Shown here: positions 28,601 through 36,032 of the stretch, piece by piece
Layout of the letters: every line of letters begins with the position of its first letter
Numbering within the stretch: position 1 is the first letter of the stretch
From: JADJXV01 sp046328995
GTDB taxonomy: Bacteria > Bacteroidota > Ignavibacteria > Kapaibacteriales > UBA961
Direction: 5' to 3'
Assembly (NCBI GenBank): GCA_046328995.1
Contig: JAXLVN010000001.1
Location: 248,001 to 312,000 of the forward strand
DNA: 64,000 bases
Notes under the pieces: model-generated
What the model saw: only the letters and a program-made list of their open reading frames with translations
Database searches by the model: none
What the model was told of the DNA's origin: nothing
Translations under genes and position numbers: made by a program

Positions 28601-29414
28601 TCTCTAGCGAGTCGCGGATGATTTCAGTATCATTAAGGAAGGTTTTGAGTGCGCCGGAGGTACCCACCCGGACATGAACGGTTTGTCTCTTCGGGGAATA
28701 GACGAAGGTATTAGCATATAAAAAGGTCTGACGGTCTCCGAAATAAGCTTGAAAATCGAGCCATTTATCGAATTTAATTGAAGGAGGAATGAACCATTTT
28801 GCCGGTACATTATTCTTGCCAACATATTCTGCCGACATCACGAATTCTGTTTCCGGTGGATAGACTGCATTAAATCCGCTTGCCGAAATATTTTCAAATG
28901 GACCAATAATCGCCCATTGATCGAGTGAATTGATGGCTTCGAAGTGTTTTTTGGCGCGCTCGAGCTGACCTTTCCGTTGATACAGATTACCGAGCACTTC
29001 ATGCGACATAGCCTTGAGTACTCCGGTATGATCAGCTTTAAGTGCATATTTTTCATAGACATCAATTACTCCACTTGCTATGTCGTATTGATTCGTACTG
29101 ATTTTAGCCGTGTACCATGAGCTGTAAAAATAGGGCGCTGCATCCGGTTCGGACGAGAGGATATTCTTAAAAACTGCCCAAGCTTCCTTGTCGCGATGTT
29201 GTAATTCATACAAATACGCAAGTCCGATATAGGCACGTGTATTCTTGGGATCGGCCTTGATAGCTGCGAGAAATTTCTGCTCAACGGTAGCATTATCGTT
29301 TTGTTCCCACGCTTTCCATGCCTCATCAATAAGCGATGAGCTTTGCGCCCGAAGGGGAAGGGTGCCTAAGAGTATCAGTGAGAACAATGAGACGTAAAAA
29401 TAGGTTTTCTTCAT
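25662..29414 (-). CDS. TPR, DUF3857 and transglutaminase-like domain exported protein
   Basis: 1250 residues with signal peptide 1-23. Order: TPR helices about 30-165; a WAIIGPFENISASGF segment leading into a galactose-binding-like beta domain (about 170-320); a long TPR array (about 340-640); DUF3857 (about 670-880); a transglutaminase-like domain with C940 in GDCKD, H982 in FNHC and D998 in FLDLTA, a complete Cys-His-Asp triad; then a beta-rich C-terminal part. It is probably periplasmic. Substrate unknown: the family may cross-link, hydrolyse or merely bind peptides. A same-architecture paralogue lies at 49352-53155. Confidence 0.9.
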   Translation of the reverse strand: MKKTYFYVSLFSLILLGTLPLRAQSSSLIDEAWKAWEQNDNATVEQKFLAAIKADPKNTRAYIGLAYLYELQHRDKEAWAVFKNILSSEPDAAPYFYSSWYTAKISTNQYDIASGVIDVYEKYALKADHTGVLKAMSHEVLGNLYQRKGQLERAKKHFEAINSLDQWAIIGPFENISASGFNAVYPPETEFVMSAEYVGKNNVPAKWFIPPSIKFDKWLDFQAYFGDRQTFLYANTFVYSPKRQTVHVRVGTSGALKTFLNDTEIIRDSLETNNDFDTYIVETELQEGWNRLLVKVGYSEIERCNFLARITDLNGEPVPGLKSTNQTQQYSKVAPAFIRPVPLFAKEFFKKKIEQNPTHIENYLMLADCFLRNDQAIEAELLLRKAQKMSPNCGLIYKYFLEAYNRGRKRDELITTYEKMVALGKDLIDALLYKFAQHLENEDFDKAEEVLAKIEKQLPESEIIYSSRLDLYSKKKLTEKVIQTAKEGFVKFPTNWKYVNLACVIDYQTTRKQDGTIEIIKKYLQSDYNEVGLSTLAKAYLEASKLDEWEKTYKKMLEYSPASPGYHNQMANVFISLQKYDRAAESAEKALAFCPSCGAYWAKLGDIKRSSKKVDDAKKAYSSALQYVPTDYDSRDILRELEGKKSIFSVFGETNLDSVIKAAPTASQHLEATSSIVLCKTNRVVYPQGASETSEELLIRVFNDKGIDRFKEYYLGYNPYSQSLIIEKAVTIKADGSEIRGDADKGHIVFKSLEKNDFIYIKWHIRNYNNGKLAKHFWDEFYFNRYFPVVEAKYSLLVPKGMDFTYQGQNLNFEPKVSTIPEGQLFEWKMENLDQIAYEADMPNLDEIGKMLRISSIPDWNYLVTWYAELAQAKAQSTYEIKEKVQELIPNPGALTDAEKIKTIYDYITENIRYSSVSFRQSGLIPQKARDVLVNKIGDCKDVATLGIAMLREVGIKAHYVLVNSGDEERFGNIPPSIEFNHCIVAVDNGTPSPMFLDLTANNHPVGSIPTMDRDAFSLVIKPGNTAPITLPRVQAAAPNMKSTTFVTLDDNNKAIVTCATQYSGVLTAGLRARFRNKSQTDREKSMLSELSAEYPSVKLTSFEISDLDKLTPLVQFGYSCEIPNYMTEAGDFKLLKLPWRDDLRADDAFGYEKRVYPLKFRSGVDTSYEQMQINLPPGYEPLEVPKPKKLTSSIADYSVTYSFESGVLKATRIFIHKKSFIETNQYEEFKKFYNAAVKEDAKQILIRQK

Positions 29415-29515
29415 ACAAGTTCCTCTATAGTATAAGTTCTATCTTTTCCAAACAGTTGCACGGCCTAATCGAGGTAATTGATATCAACCCAAAGGCAGGC
29501 AACCGTACGAATCAA

Positions 29516-31561
29516 CTATTCAATTTCAAGCATTTTTAGCGTAAAGCTTTGTTGGAAAGCAATTTCCTTGAGATAATCAAATCTCCCCGATGCACCGAAG
29601 TGGCCTGATTCCATTTGTGTTTTGAGGAGAATGGTATGGTTGTCTGTACGCAGGGCACGAATCTTAGCAACCCATTTAGCAGGTTCCCAATAGGAAACCC
29701 GTGGGTCGCTCAATCCGGCGAGTGCCAGGATATGCGGATAGTCCTGCGGGATGACATTATCATACGGAGAGTACGAGAGCATATAGTCGAAGTATCTCTT
29801 TTCATTTGGGTTACCCCATTCCTCATATTCACCGACCGTTAGTGGTAGCGTCGCATCGAGCATGGTATTCATCATATCGACGAATGGTACACCGGCGATG
29901 ACGACTTTAAAAAGGTCGGGTCTCATGTTGGTAATTGCACCCATAAGCAGTCCTCCGGCACTGCGGCCCTCAGTTGCGATTCGCTTAGGGGAGGTATAGC
30001 CGTTTTTGACAAGATATTCCGCACAGTCGATAAAGTCAGTGAACGTGTTTTTCTTTTTAAGCATCTTCCCTTCGTCATGCCAATGCTCACCCATTTCACC
30101 GCCGCCACGGACATGTGCTACGGCATAAATGATTCCACGGTCAATGAGGGTGAAACGGCTCGCAGAGAAATAGTCGCTCATCGACATACCGTATGAACCA
30201 TACCCATAGAGATAAAGGGAATGAGATCCGTCGAGTACGGTATCCTGTTTCATAATAATAGTAAGCGGTATCTCGGCACCGTCTCGCGCCCGTGCAAACA
30301 CACGTTCTACTTTGTACTTGTCCGAAGTAAATCCAGGAACGTGTACCTGCTTGCGTTTGGTAATTTCACCGGTGGTAAAGTCATAATCCATTACCGTACT
30401 TGGGGTGATGGGGGAGCTGTAATTAAACCGATACTGTTCGGCATTCGGCATGAAATTACGTCCTTGCGTCAGTGAATATGCTACTTCTGTGAAGGGAATA
30501 TAGCGGACGTCATCGGTTGCCAAATTCTGCACTCTGAGCTGTTCCATTCCTCCCGTCATTTCTAACGCAACCAAATGATGATCAAATACTTCCACACTCC
30601 GAAGCTTGGTATCCGGTCGGTGAGGAATCAGTTCGTGCCATTTATCCGGTGATGCGTCCGTCAGCGGCGCTACCAAGAGCTTGAAGTTCTTGGCGTTGTT
30701 ATTTGTATGGATATAAAAATTACCATTGGCTACATCGAGGGAATAATCGATTTCATGAATGCGCCGCGCAAAGAGACGAAGTGTATCACCGCTTCCATTG
30801 GCATCGGCATAATAGCATTCCGACGTTGTCGAGCTGCCGATATGAGCCAGAAGAGTCGTATCGTCTTTTGATTTGGAAATGGCAATTGCAAATGCTTCAT
30901 CTGTCTCGTGAAGCAGGAGGAGGTCGTCCGATTGATTGGAGCCAAGTGTATGGCGGAACACTTTATAACACCGGAAGCTTTCATCAAGTGCGACATAAAG
31001 AAATGTTGCATTATCGTTGAGCCAGACTACCGATCCATCGGTATCATGGAGAGCATCCGGGTGTAAAGCTCCGCTTGCCAGGTCTTTGACCACAATCGTA
31101 AAATATTCCGACCCGGTCAGATCAAAAGAATAGGCAAGCATTGTGTGGTCAGGACTGATTTTGAGCGTGCCGAGAGTGAAGAACGGATGCCCTTCAGCCA
31201 GGAGATTGACATCCAGAATTATCTCTTCCGGCGCATCGAGTGCACGGTGCTTTCGGCAATAAATTGAATATTGCTTACCTGCTTCTGTGCGGGAATAATA
31301 AAAATACTCACCCATCTGATCGGGGTATGTCTCATCGGTCTCCTGAATTCGGGAGCGGAGTTCCGCATAGAGCTTTTCTTGTACGGCTTTTGTCGTACTC
31401 ATCACGGACTCGGTATAGGCATTTTCTTGATTCAAATACTCAATCACTTCGGGCTTTTCTTTTCCGCGAAGCCAGGCATAGTTATCGACAAGTGTACGAC
31501 CATGAATAGTGGTAGAGTGGGGGATTTTGGCGGCGATAGGAGGTTGTATGGTTTGGGACAT
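29516..31561 (-). CDS. Oligopeptidase B-like prolyl-oligopeptidase family (S9) peptidase
   Basis: 681 residues. N-terminal beta-propeller (about 70-400) gates a C-terminal alpha/beta-hydrolase domain. Catalytic triad: S534 in GRSAGG, D619 in LSDPRV, H654 in SGHFGASG. Length and the YGSYGMSMSDYFSASR and HVRGGGEMGEHWHDEGK stretches match protease II/PtrB, which cuts short peptides after basic residues. No signal peptide, so cytoplasmic. The 267-bp gap upstream contains an 18-bp palindrome at 31701. Confidence 0.94.
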   Translation of the reverse strand: MSQTIQPPIAAKIPHSTTIHGRTLVDNYAWLRGKEKPEVIEYLNQENAYTESVMSTTKAVQEKLYAELRSRIQETDETYPDQMGEYFYYSRTEAGKQYSIYCRKHRALDAPEEIILDVNLLAEGHPFFTLGTLKISPDHTMLAYSFDLTGSEYFTIVVKDLASGALHPDALHDTDGSVVWLNDNATFLYVALDESFRCYKVFRHTLGSNQSDDLLLLHETDEAFAIAISKSKDDTTLLAHIGSSTTSECYYADANGSGDTLRLFARRIHEIDYSLDVANGNFYIHTNNNAKNFKLLVAPLTDASPDKWHELIPHRPDTKLRSVEVFDHHLVALEMTGGMEQLRVQNLATDDVRYIPFTEVAYSLTQGRNFMPNAEQYRFNYSSPITPSTVMDYDFTTGEITKRKQVHVPGFTSDKYKVERVFARARDGAEIPLTIIMKQDTVLDGSHSLYLYGYGSYGMSMSDYFSASRFTLIDRGIIYAVAHVRGGGEMGEHWHDEGKMLKKKNTFTDFIDCAEYLVKNGYTSPKRIATEGRSAGGLLMGAITNMRPDLFKVVIAGVPFVDMMNTMLDATLPLTVGEYEEWGNPNEKRYFDYMLSYSPYDNVIPQDYPHILALAGLSDPRVSYWEPAKWVAKIRALRTDNHTILLKTQMESGHFGASGRFDYLKEIAFQQSFTLKMLEIE

Positions 31562-31700
31562 AAGTATTACAATAGTAAATAGACTGTTACAGTATAAAGC
31601 GGGCGACTAACACGATTGTCAGTGTAATTGATTGTGCAAGAACGAGCACATGAAGCAGCATGGAGCAAACATTCACATTTCTTTACACTTTTAGGAAATT

Positions 31701-31718
31701 ATTATCAAATTTGATAAT
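31701..31718. promoter_or_regulatory. 18-bp perfect palindrome, possible operator
   Basis: ATTATCAAATTTGATAAT is its own reverse complement. It lies 140-157 bp upstream of the oligopeptidase start, in the gap after the ABC-F gene. Size and symmetry fit a dimeric-regulator site, but AT-rich palindromes also arise by chance. Confidence 0.4.
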
Positions 31719-31828
31719 GAACGACGATGTATGGTTCTGCCCCGTAGGAGGTAAACGGTGCGCATCGAAATCGAACGATTTATTTCTTTCGATGAATTAA
31801 TATCTATATTCTTCTACAACACAACCCG

Positions 31829-33781
31829 TTACCCCAAATTCTCAAGTTGCTCGAGTAAATCTGTCCACCGCGCCATTGCACGGTCGAGTTCACTGCGTTT
31901 TGCCTGATATTGTTGTGTCACACTTGCTGATTCTTTTTGATTCGTGTAAAAATCGGTAGCGCTCATTTTTTTCTCAAATTCAGTAATTGCTGTTTCGATG
32001 GTAGCAATTATTGTCTCGGCATCTATAATTTGCTTCTCAATGGAGCGTTTTTCCTTTTCCCGACGTTTTTGGTCTTCACGGTCGTATTCATTGCTTTGAA
32101 GGACTGGCTTGACCTCTACTTTGGGCGGATTATTTTTGATATCGCGTTTGATTTCGAGTTCTCGCAGCGAGTCGATCTGACGTTCTTTAAGGAAGTCATA
32201 GACATCACCCGAGTACTCTCTGATCTTACCACCTTTAAATTCAACGACTTTATTCGTTAGACCCTGCAAAAAGTCCCGATCGTGGGATACGACAATCATC
32301 GCACCGTCATAGTCCATGAGTGACTGCTTCAAGACATCTTTCGCGCGCATATCCAAGTGGTTCGTCGGCTCATCGAGCACGAGGAAATTAATCGGTTCGA
32401 GCAGAAGCTTAGCGAGCGCAAGACGTGATTTTTCACCACCGGAGAGTACTTTTACTTTCTTAAATACCGCATCGCCGCTGAAGAGAAACGCGCCTAACAA
32501 ACTCCGTATTCGCGTTCTCATTTCACCGGTAGCTGCATTATCAATAATTTCAAATACCGTGGCATTGCCGTCCAGGCTTTCGGCCTGATGCTGCGCATAA
32601 TAGCCGATGCGGACATTATGACCGAGCTTGAGCTGACCAGCCTGATATTCCTCCAGACCGACTAAAATCTTGGAAAATGTGGTCTTACCTTCGCCATTCT
32701 TACCAACAAACGCTACCCTGTCGCCACGGTCAAGACCAAAGTCAAGACCATTGAGAATCACCTTCTCGCCATAGGACTTGACGAGATGTTCGGTCTCGAC
32801 GACGACAGACCCCGACCGAGGTGCGGGCGGAAAGCGAAATCGGATGGTCGAGAGGTCTTCTTCTTCGAGCTCAATGCGGTCAATTTTGTCAAGTGCTTTG
32901 ACACGAGATTGTACGCGGGAGGCAAGATTCGCTTTCGATCGAAAGCGCTCGATAAATGCTTCTGTTTTGGCAATTTCCTTTTGCTGATTGGTATAAGCGG
33001 CGAGGTTCTGATCGCGGCGCTCCTGTCGGAGCACGACATACCGAGAGTAGGAAGTAGGGTAGTCTTCGATATTGGCATTGGTAATTTCGATCGTTCGATT
33101 TGTGACAGTATCGAGAAAAGTACGATCGTGGGAGACGAGTACCACCGAACCCTCATACGTACGTAAATATTCCTCAAGCCATTGAATCGACTCGATATCA
33201 AGGTGATTCGTCGGCTCATCGAGAAGAATACAATCCGGCTTCCGGAGGAGAATCTTAGCCAGCTCAATCCGCATTTGCCACCCGCCGGAAAACTCATCAA
33301 CCAGGCGGTCTAAATCACGCTCAACGAATCCGAGGCCGGTAAGTATCCGCTGAATATCACCTTCCATCGTATAGCCGCCATGAAATTCAAAATACTCGTT
33401 GGCTTCTCCAAGCTTATGAAGCAAGTCGCTGTATGCATCTGATTCGTAATCTGTTCGCGTGGCCAGCTGATCGGAATACTCATGTATTTTCCGTTCTAAT
33501 TCCACCAGCTCAGCAAGAGCAGTTTTTGTCTCTTCATATACCGTCTTACCTAGGCGGGCCTCGATATCCTGCGATAAATACCCGACAATAAAATTATTCG
33601 GCTGGGAGACCACGCCTGTTTCCGGCGATTGCTCGCGGGCAAGAATTTTAAGCAGTGTGGATTTACCGGCTCCATTCTTGCCGACAAGACCTATTCTGTC
33701 ACGCGTGCCAATGGTAAATGAAATATCGTCGAAGAGATAATGACCGCCAAAATGGATAGAGAGATGGGAAATTGCTAACAT
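31829..33781 (-). CDS. ABC-F family ATPase (ribosome-associated)
   Basis: 650 residues with two ATP-binding domains and no membrane segment. Walker A motifs are GKNGAGKSTLL (near 35) and GKNGEGKTTF (near 353). Signatures are EFSGGWQMR and LSGGEKSR, and each Walker B reads LDEPTNHLD. A linker with charged helices lies between the domains, and a coiled-coil tail covers about 555-650, as in Uup-type proteins. ABC-F proteins act at the ribosomal E site; whether this one aids translation generally or gives antibiotic protection cannot be told. Confidence 0.93.
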   Translation of the reverse strand: MLAISHLSIHFGGHYLFDDISFTIGTRDRIGLVGKNGAGKSTLLKILAREQSPETGVVSQPNNFIVGYLSQDIEARLGKTVYEETKTALAELVELERKIHEYSDQLATRTDYESDAYSDLLHKLGEANEYFEFHGGYTMEGDIQRILTGLGFVERDLDRLVDEFSGGWQMRIELAKILLRKPDCILLDEPTNHLDIESIQWLEEYLRTYEGSVVLVSHDRTFLDTVTNRTIEITNANIEDYPTSYSRYVVLRQERRDQNLAAYTNQQKEIAKTEAFIERFRSKANLASRVQSRVKALDKIDRIELEEEDLSTIRFRFPPAPRSGSVVVETEHLVKSYGEKVILNGLDFGLDRGDRVAFVGKNGEGKTTFSKILVGLEEYQAGQLKLGHNVRIGYYAQHQAESLDGNATVFEIIDNAATGEMRTRIRSLLGAFLFSGDAVFKKVKVLSGGEKSRLALAKLLLEPINFLVLDEPTNHLDMRAKDVLKQSLMDYDGAMIVVSHDRDFLQGLTNKVVEFKGGKIREYSGDVYDFLKERQIDSLRELEIKRDIKNNPPKVEVKPVLQSNEYDREDQKRREKEKRSIEKQIIDAETIIATIETAITEFEKKMSATDFYTNQKESASVTQQYQAKRSELDRAMARWTDLLEQLENLG

Positions 33782-33841
33782 GAGAACGTATAAAATTGAG
33801 AAAAAACAGATGTATTGATGTATTATATGACCTGCCGGAAC

Positions 33842-34282
33842 CTATTTGAATTCCAGTGCAGTAGCGACCAGCATCGGCACTCGTTGGTCTCCGGAGATTG
33901 CATTTGTTTCCGCTTCACTGCGGCCGGCATTCTCGGCATACTCACGCGCTTCGTCTTCACTCGAGAGCATCTCCTGTACGCTGCCTTCGAGTATGATTTT
34001 TTTGGAACCCAGGTCCATCGGAGCAGCGAAGTCTTTGTTTTTAATAGTCACTCGCATTTTAGACGTGCCGTCGGTCACGATCAGCCAGCATCCTTCTGTC
34101 TGACAAACCCGATAGCATTCACCTTCTACACGTATCGGACGATCATAATTTGCCGGCTTAAGCGCTTCACTCACCGTCAGCGGATGCTCGTCGGGGAGGG
34201 AGAAGGGTAAGCCGAGATGATTCGGTGCTTTCGAACATGAGAGCAGCATCATCAGCGAAAGGAAATAGAGGGAAAATTTCAT
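33842..34282 (-). CDS. DUF4920-type lipoprotein
   Basis: 146 residues from the ATG at 34282. The upstream in-frame extension is chance reading through a terminator hairpin. A short signal peptide ends in the lipobox LLSC (C16), so it is a lipoprotein. The core VEGECYRVCQTEGCWLIVTDG matches the Cys-x-x-x-Gly-Cys-Trp pattern of DUF4920, an OB-fold-like domain. Function of the family is unknown; the paired cysteines suggest metal or redox involvement. It begins about 22 bp after a terminator-like hairpin. Confidence 0.8.
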   Translation of the reverse strand: MKFSLYFLSLMMLLSCSKAPNHLGLPFSLPDEHPLTVSEALKPANYDRPIRVEGECYRVCQTEGCWLIVTDGTSKMRVTIKNKDFAAPMDLGSKKIILEGSVQEMLSSEDEAREYAENAGRSEAETNAISGDQRVPMLVATALEFK

Positions 34283-34303
34283 CTTGAAACTCGATAAGTA
34301 AAG

Positions 34304-34328
34304 TAAAAAGCCCAACATACTGTCGGGC
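34304..34328 (-). terminator. Rho-independent terminator upstream of the DUF4920 gene
   Basis: Minus strand GCCCGACA, GTA, TGTTGGGC then TTTTT: an 8-bp stem with one G-T pair. It is nearly 290 bp past the preceding gene's stop (34617) and 22 bp before the next ATG, so it most likely ends a short RNA or acts as an attenuator. Confidence 0.8.
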
Positions 34329-34422
34329 CGGATGCCAAGGACTAGAGCCGCGAGTCGTGCTCGCAGCGGATGCCAATCTCCGGCAAAACACATAAGTACT
34401 GATACTCGTTGGAAGTACAACG
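34304..34422 (-). ncRNA. Candidate structured small RNA or leader RNA (about 118 nt)
   Basis: On the minus strand, a TAnnTTTG element (34427-34434) is followed by three helices. These are a hairpin CGTTG/CAACG (34407-34422), a GCCGGA/TCCGGC outer stem (34379-34384 with 34327-34332) enclosing an 8-bp hairpin GCTGCGAG/CTCGCGGC with a 5-nt loop (34347-34367), and the terminator at 34304-34328. The sequence TTGGCATCCG occurs twice. It matches no riboswitch, SRP, 6S, tmRNA or RNase P signature I know. The outer stem shares two bases with the terminator, so a switch controlling the DUF4920 gene is conceivable. Confidence 0.45.
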
Positions 34423-34426
34423 ACTG

Positions 34427-34434
34427 CAAAAATA
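34427..34434 (-). promoter_or_regulatory. TAnnTTTG -7 element of the candidate RNA
   Basis: Reads TATTTTTG on the minus strand, matching the Bacteroidota -7 consensus. No good TTTG -33 element is found 17-23 bp upstream, so support is partial. Confidence 0.35.
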
Positions 34435-34616
34435 CGAATTTTACAAGGAATGATGGGTGTATAATTTACTCGTGAGGTCTTTGGGAACATGGTAGTCGGC
34501 AGTCCGGCGGAAGAGAGCCGAAGCAATTTTTCGATGTCACCCGACAGGGAATTCAACAGACGAAACTATTGTCGGTGAATTTGCTTCGTCACGGTAGAAG
34601 TCTCGTCATTAAGTAC
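34435..34616. other. Intergenic stretch with no recognised feature
   Basis: Together with the candidate RNA this forms the 334-bp gap between the DUF4920 and YgjP-like genes. Short open frames here lack convincing protein composition; I see no tRNA or repeat. Confidence 0.5.
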
Positions 34617-35297
34617 TTATCGAGGAACATACGGTCGCGGTTTTGTTCGGAGCTCATCCCGGTACTCTCTCCACCGCGGTAAGAATGTATCCATCAGACG
34701 CCAAAACCGCGCTGTGTGGCCACGTTCGAGCAGGTGTACCATTTCATGAACGACGACATATTCCAGACATTCAAGGCTCATGGAGGCGAGTTCGAGATTG
34801 AGCCATATCCTCCGGTCACGTGTATTGCATGTTCCCCATTTGGTGCGCATGCGCTTAATGCCAAATTCCCTGACCTCCACACCCATCGGTGACGACCATG
34901 TAGTAATCAGCGTCTGAATCGTAGCTTTCATCTGCCGGCGAATCCAGAGCTCAAGAATTTTTTGTCTGTCATCTCGGGTAGAGTTCAGAGGTGCATACAT
35001 CCATAACTTGTTGTCAGAATTGACTTTTACAGCAGCTCTGCCGGTGCGCTCAACCACAGTTAGGGTATATTCTTGGCCAAGTATTGTATGCGTTTCACCG
35101 CTACTATAGTGAAGCTGTGGAGCATAAATACGGGACAGAATTTTTGCTCGTTGCTTTTCAATCCAGGGTTGTTTTGAATCTATCCATTGCCGTGCATCGG
35201 CAAGCGGCATTTTCAGCGGAATGCTGACGATAACATTTCCATCGGGTGGATAGATCCGGATATTCATATTTTTGATCCGTTTACGTTGAATAACCAT
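34617..35297 (-). CDS. YgjP-type (SprT/WLM-like) metallopeptidase
   Basis: 226 residues from the ATG at 35297; a GTG at 35312 is possible but adds only five residues. An N-terminal beta-rich part (NMNIRIYPPDGNVIVSIP, then LGQEYTL) is followed by the metal site VVHEMVHLLERGHTARFW, with the HExxH motif and a downstream His. KWGTCNTRDRRIWLNLEL is the family's conserved WG(S/T)C segment. E. coli YgjP is annotated as an M48-like or UTP-pyrophosphatase protein; true substrate is unsettled. No signal peptide, so cytoplasmic. Confidence 0.88.
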   Translation of the reverse strand: MVIQRKRIKNMNIRIYPPDGNVIVSIPLKMPLADARQWIDSKQPWIEKQRAKILSRIYAPQLHYSSGETHTILGQEYTLTVVERTGRAAVKVNSDNKLWMYAPLNSTRDDRQKILELWIRRQMKATIQTLITTWSSPMGVEVREFGIKRMRTKWGTCNTRDRRIWLNLELASMSLECLEYVVVHEMVHLLERGHTARFWRLMDTFLPRWREYRDELRTKPRPYVPR

Positions 35298-35351
35298 GCG
35301 CGGAGTTAACACGAAATTCTGAGAAGGTGTAGTAGAATGCCGTCATAGTAG

Positions 35352-35993
35352 TCATACAATCGGATGGAGATATTCCCACCCGCCGCTATGGAGATCTTCC
35401 CATGAAAAGCCGTCGTCATCATTACCGGGTACCAGAAAGAAAGCATCGCGATCAACATGAGAAAAGTCAATCGTATTCAAGCGTTGGCAAAGCATTTGAA
35501 ACGTTTGCTTGGAATAATAGTCATCCTCGGGTAGTGCTTCGAGGATTTCTTGTAAGGATTGAGTAAAGCGCGAACCCGTTTGCAAAAATGCAAGTGTTAC
35601 GACGACATAATACTTATCATTACTCAAGCGAAATGCACCGTCAATTTCCTCACCAAGCTCGGCCCCGACGGTCGCTGTCGAAGCATCAATTTCACTGATC
35701 CATGTCTCGAACTCCTCGACCGCTGCATCCTGCCGGGGAATAAAATCCCAATAGCCGTATTCCCAATAGGCATAATTATCAAGTAATAAGGCAATCACAT
35801 TCTTGTAAAATTCCTGCTTGTCACTTTCCGATTCGAGCTGCTTACTGCCATTGCCGGCAAGGGAGCGTAATTGACGAACGATAGTATCACCGGGAAAGGA
35901 ATTAATGACAATCTGTAGTCCGAAGAAGATACTACCGGTGTCATATCCCTCAAAAAAAGCAGCGATGGAACCAAAAAATCCGCGTCTGTTCAT
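35352..35993 (-). CDS. Hypothetical protein at the end of the DUF350/ATP-grasp cluster
   Basis: 213 residues starting MNRRGFFGSIAAFFEGYD; acidic, with aromatic-rich central part (YAYWEYGYWDF). No membrane segment or known motif. It begins 39 bp after the preceding membrane-anchored protein and is probably the last gene of the four-gene cluster 39560 to 35352. A resemblance to DUF1517-like proteins was considered but is not strong enough to claim. Function unknown. Confidence 0.7.
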   Translation of the reverse strand: MNRRGFFGSIAAFFEGYDTGSIFFGLQIVINSFPGDTIVRQLRSLAGNGSKQLESESDKQEFYKNVIALLLDNYAYWEYGYWDFIPRQDAAVEEFETWISEIDASTATVGAELGEEIDGAFRLSNDKYYVVVTLAFLQTGSRFTQSLQEILEALPEDDYYSKQTFQMLCQRLNTIDFSHVDRDAFFLVPGNDDDGFSWEDLHSGGWEYLHPIV

Positions 35994-36032
35994 GCGTGTA
36001 AATGTGTAACTCGTTATGAAATAATAGAAAAA

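Noticed and set aside
34304..34422. 6S, SRP, tmRNA or RNase P RNA as identity of the structured RNA
   Set aside because: None of their conserved cores (for example the SRP tetraloop motif or RNase P GAGGAAAGTCC) is present.
34283..34429. In-frame extension of the DUF4920 lipoprotein
   Set aside because: It reads through a terminator hairpin and would bury the lipoprotein signal peptide inside the chain.
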